This document shows positions 62,301 to 64,000 of a stretch of 64,000 bases of DNA, one piece after another. The DNA comes from Sympetrum striolatum (taxonomy: Eukaryota; Arthropoda; Insecta; Odonata; Libellulidae). A program made the position numbers and the translations under genes. Each line of letters opens with the position of its first letter. Position 1 is the stretch's first letter. The notes below the pieces were generated by a model. It saw nothing but the letters and a program-made list of their open reading frames with translations. It made no database searches and had not been told where the DNA came from. The DNA is taken from contig OX388345.1 of assembly GCA_947579665.1 (NCBI GenBank), forward strand, positions 61,123,454 through 61,187,453. Reading direction: 5' to 3'.

Positions 62301-63960
62301 TTTTGGCCGCCAACAGTTTTTTAGGAATTAATATACTGCTTGTACTCATCAAGTATTTGGGATTATTTTAGTTCCCTATATAGTTCCTTTCCATTATGGA
62401 TTTCCACAGTACTTTGAATTATTCTATCATTTTTTTGGGTTGTAAAAATTACATAAATGAATTCTAAAAAACAATGTAGGTAGCGTCGGTTTCAGAACGG
62501 AAGGGTCTACGTTTGAGTTGGGTTGAGTTGAGTCGGAATGATTCCGTTTGTGGTGGGTTAGATTGTGGTGAGGTGAGTTGGGCTGGAGGGAGGTGATTCT
62601 CTGAGCGACAAAGGGGAGTTGATATCCCCATGAGTTATACATGGGATTATATTCCTCGATACATGATAATACATAATGCACGCGGAAAAGTGGTGGTGGC
62701 GAATTATCCTAGACCCAATTATCCTGTGTCATTTCCCCCTTCTGCCTGTAAATAAATAGTAGGATAAAGCAGTCGTTTCAGGAGCTAACCTTTTAAAAAA
62801 TGGCTAAAGCCCAATATGTCATTAAAAATTTTAAAAATACAGCCCTACATATATCATAGATTTGACCTCAAATATTATACCGAATTAAGACACTTATTCC
62901 AGAATATATGTATTAAGGCACAATTTTTTAACAAATTTAATGACTTCCTGCAAAGAGTGTTTTATGAACTTTGCGTTAACGAGGAAAAGTAGGCCATCAT
63001 TACTTTTACTGTAAACATTTCGAGTTTCATCAAAAAATACGTAAAATTAATTTTTGAAGTAATTGAGGAAATGATTCTTTCATAGAAAATACCACATAAT
63101 AAATGTGTTAAATGGAAATATAAATGAAATTCATTGCTTCAGGATATGTTTCCATCATTTTCTCACGACAAGACTAGTAATTAATAATTTTTGACTCAAT
63201 CTTCAGTGGTTATTGTTTCGAAATGTCATCTTTTACCATATTTAATGAGAAGTGATGCAATTCACCATGACTGGTTGAAATGTTTCAAGGAATTCCATGT
63301 TTCAAATTATCAAAACACTCGGTTAGAACTTTGGGTGGTTAACGGAAGTAGTTCCTAGTTAGTTGTCTGCGTTTGTATGAGTAAATTGATAGCGTTCCCA
63401 TAAATTGAATGTGGAATTTAAATCTTTTTCTAAGGCAGATACTGCTCTGGATATTGCCAATAGGCAACTTGCGCAAATGGCATGAATATAGATTAAAACG
63501 TCTAAATGTACAGGAGTTGCACTCTCTACCGTTTCGGATAGTTTAAAATTGACTTTTGAATTATCCTAAAGCCAAGAGTTAAATTTCTGTTATTTATGAT
63601 CCTAAAATTATTACTAGGATGAAAATGTTTGAAAACAATGCTTATTTTGAATATTTATTCCATACTATTAGTTTATTATCATTAGCTACTATACGAAAAT
63701 TTCTGATTTTTATTTACGCTTGATTAGAGAGACTAGCAAAATCGCATAATAATATTAAACAAAAAATATATCAATATGTATACATATAAAATTAAACAAA
63801 TAAAATTGGCTCAAGTAAGCTAATTTAAAGTCAAATTTAAATTATAATCAATAAAAAATTAAGTATTGCTTATTAACAGGCATATAATATATTAGCAGCT
63901 CTAACTCAAATATCATTGCTTCATAATATCTTCTTGCTACTGGGACAAATAAATAAATAG

Positions 63961-63983
63961 CTAACTATATTATTCTTTTTCAG
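63961..63983 (+). promoter_or_regulatory. 3' splice acceptor with branch site
   Basis: CTAAC (63961-63965, branch A at 63964) lies 19 bases before the AG, followed by TATTATTCTTTTTCAG. Branch site, pyrimidine tract and CAG are all near-consensus. Confidence 0.6.
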
Positions 63984-64000
63984 ATGAGAACGGTTATGCT
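63984..64000 (+). CDS. Start of a coding exon, cut by window edge
   Basis: The sequence immediately after the acceptor is ATGAGAACGGTTATGCT. If ATG is the initiator the protein begins MRTVM. If the exon is internal and read two bases on, it gives ENGYA. Seventeen bases cannot identify the gene. Its placement directly after a strong acceptor and downstream of a putative 5' UTR exon favours the start-codon reading. Confidence 0.35.

Larger units (their letters stand above)
50903..63983 (+). other. Putative 13-kb first intron
   Basis: Bounded by the donor at 50903 and the acceptor at 63982-63983. Contents are AT-rich with no supported coding exon. GC-richer islands lie at about 56940-57480, 60150-60420 and 61680-62040 and are candidates for intronic regulatory elements. 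62500-62600 is G/T-rich on the plus strand. A 13-base T run is at about 58050. Repeats inside are listed separately. Treating it as one intron is inference: unseen small exons are possible. Confidence 0.4.

Noticed and set aside
62500..62600. Telomere-like or G-quadruplex repeat
   Set aside because: G/T-rich with isolated GGGTTAG and GTTGA units but no regular array; too irregular to call.
1..64000. CRISPR arrays, operons, bacterial genes or integrated phage
   Set aside because: No regularly spaced direct repeats, no tandem long frames and no ribosome-binding-site pattern. Splice signals and retroelements show this is a eukaryotic genome.

Overview
This 64 kb window is AT-rich eukaryotic DNA with no bacterial or phage-like gene organisation. 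Its repeats (Penelope-like retroelement tails, CR1/Jockey-type non-LTR retrotransposon ends, tRNA-derived SINEs, Tc1/mariner-like and piggyBac-like MITEs) fit an arthropod, probably an insect with a large, repeat-rich genome. I cannot name the species. Most open reading frames are short, overlap on both strands and match no family. I read the window as largely non-coding: a gene-poor interval up to about 49 kb, then the 5' end and long first intron of one gene.

Layout. 1-12.6 kb is mainly unique AT-rich sequence with pyrimidine-rich tracts, two Penelope-like 3' ends (6.7 and 11.8 kb), a LINE tail (7.1 kb) and a minus-strand SINE (9.6 kb). 12.6-19.0 kb holds a 5'-truncated CR1-like LINE with a readable 182-residue reverse transcriptase C-terminus, a decayed second LINE end (15.4 kb), a diverged 270-bp direct duplication (16.7-17.1 kb), a LINE 3' UTR (18 kb) and another Penelope-like 3' end (18.97 kb). 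19-33 kb is mostly unique, with two SINEs, a 562-bp foldback MITE (25.93 kb), two GC-richer islands (27 and 29.5 kb) and an inverted second copy of the 18-kb LINE 3' UTR (31.0-31.5 kb). At 33.3-34.0 kb is the best Penelope-like remnant, with a broken GIY-YIG endonuclease domain and a hammerhead-like 3' end. At 35.15-35.43 kb a 5S-rRNA-like stretch lies just upstream of another hammerhead-like tail. 35.5-46.3 kb is plain AT-rich sequence. 46.4-49.2 kb is a dense repeat cluster: one MITE, two LINE ends, a three-copy diverged repeat with a strong hairpin, and a TTAA-flanked MITE.

Directly after that cluster, base composition changes. From about 49.4 to 50.9 kb the sequence is GC- and CpG-richer and ends at a strong splice donor (GTGAGT at 50903). 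The last 40 bases of the window carry a textbook acceptor (CTAAC branch site, pyrimidine tract, CAG) followed at once by ATG at 63984. The simplest model is a plus-strand gene with a long untranslated first exon, a 13-kb first intron and a coding exon starting at the window edge. The encoded protein cannot be identified from 17 bases.

The most interesting structural signal is the repeated occurrence, in at least six places, of a hammerhead-ribozyme-like core at Penelope-like 3' ends. One (6684-6721) keeps almost every core position.
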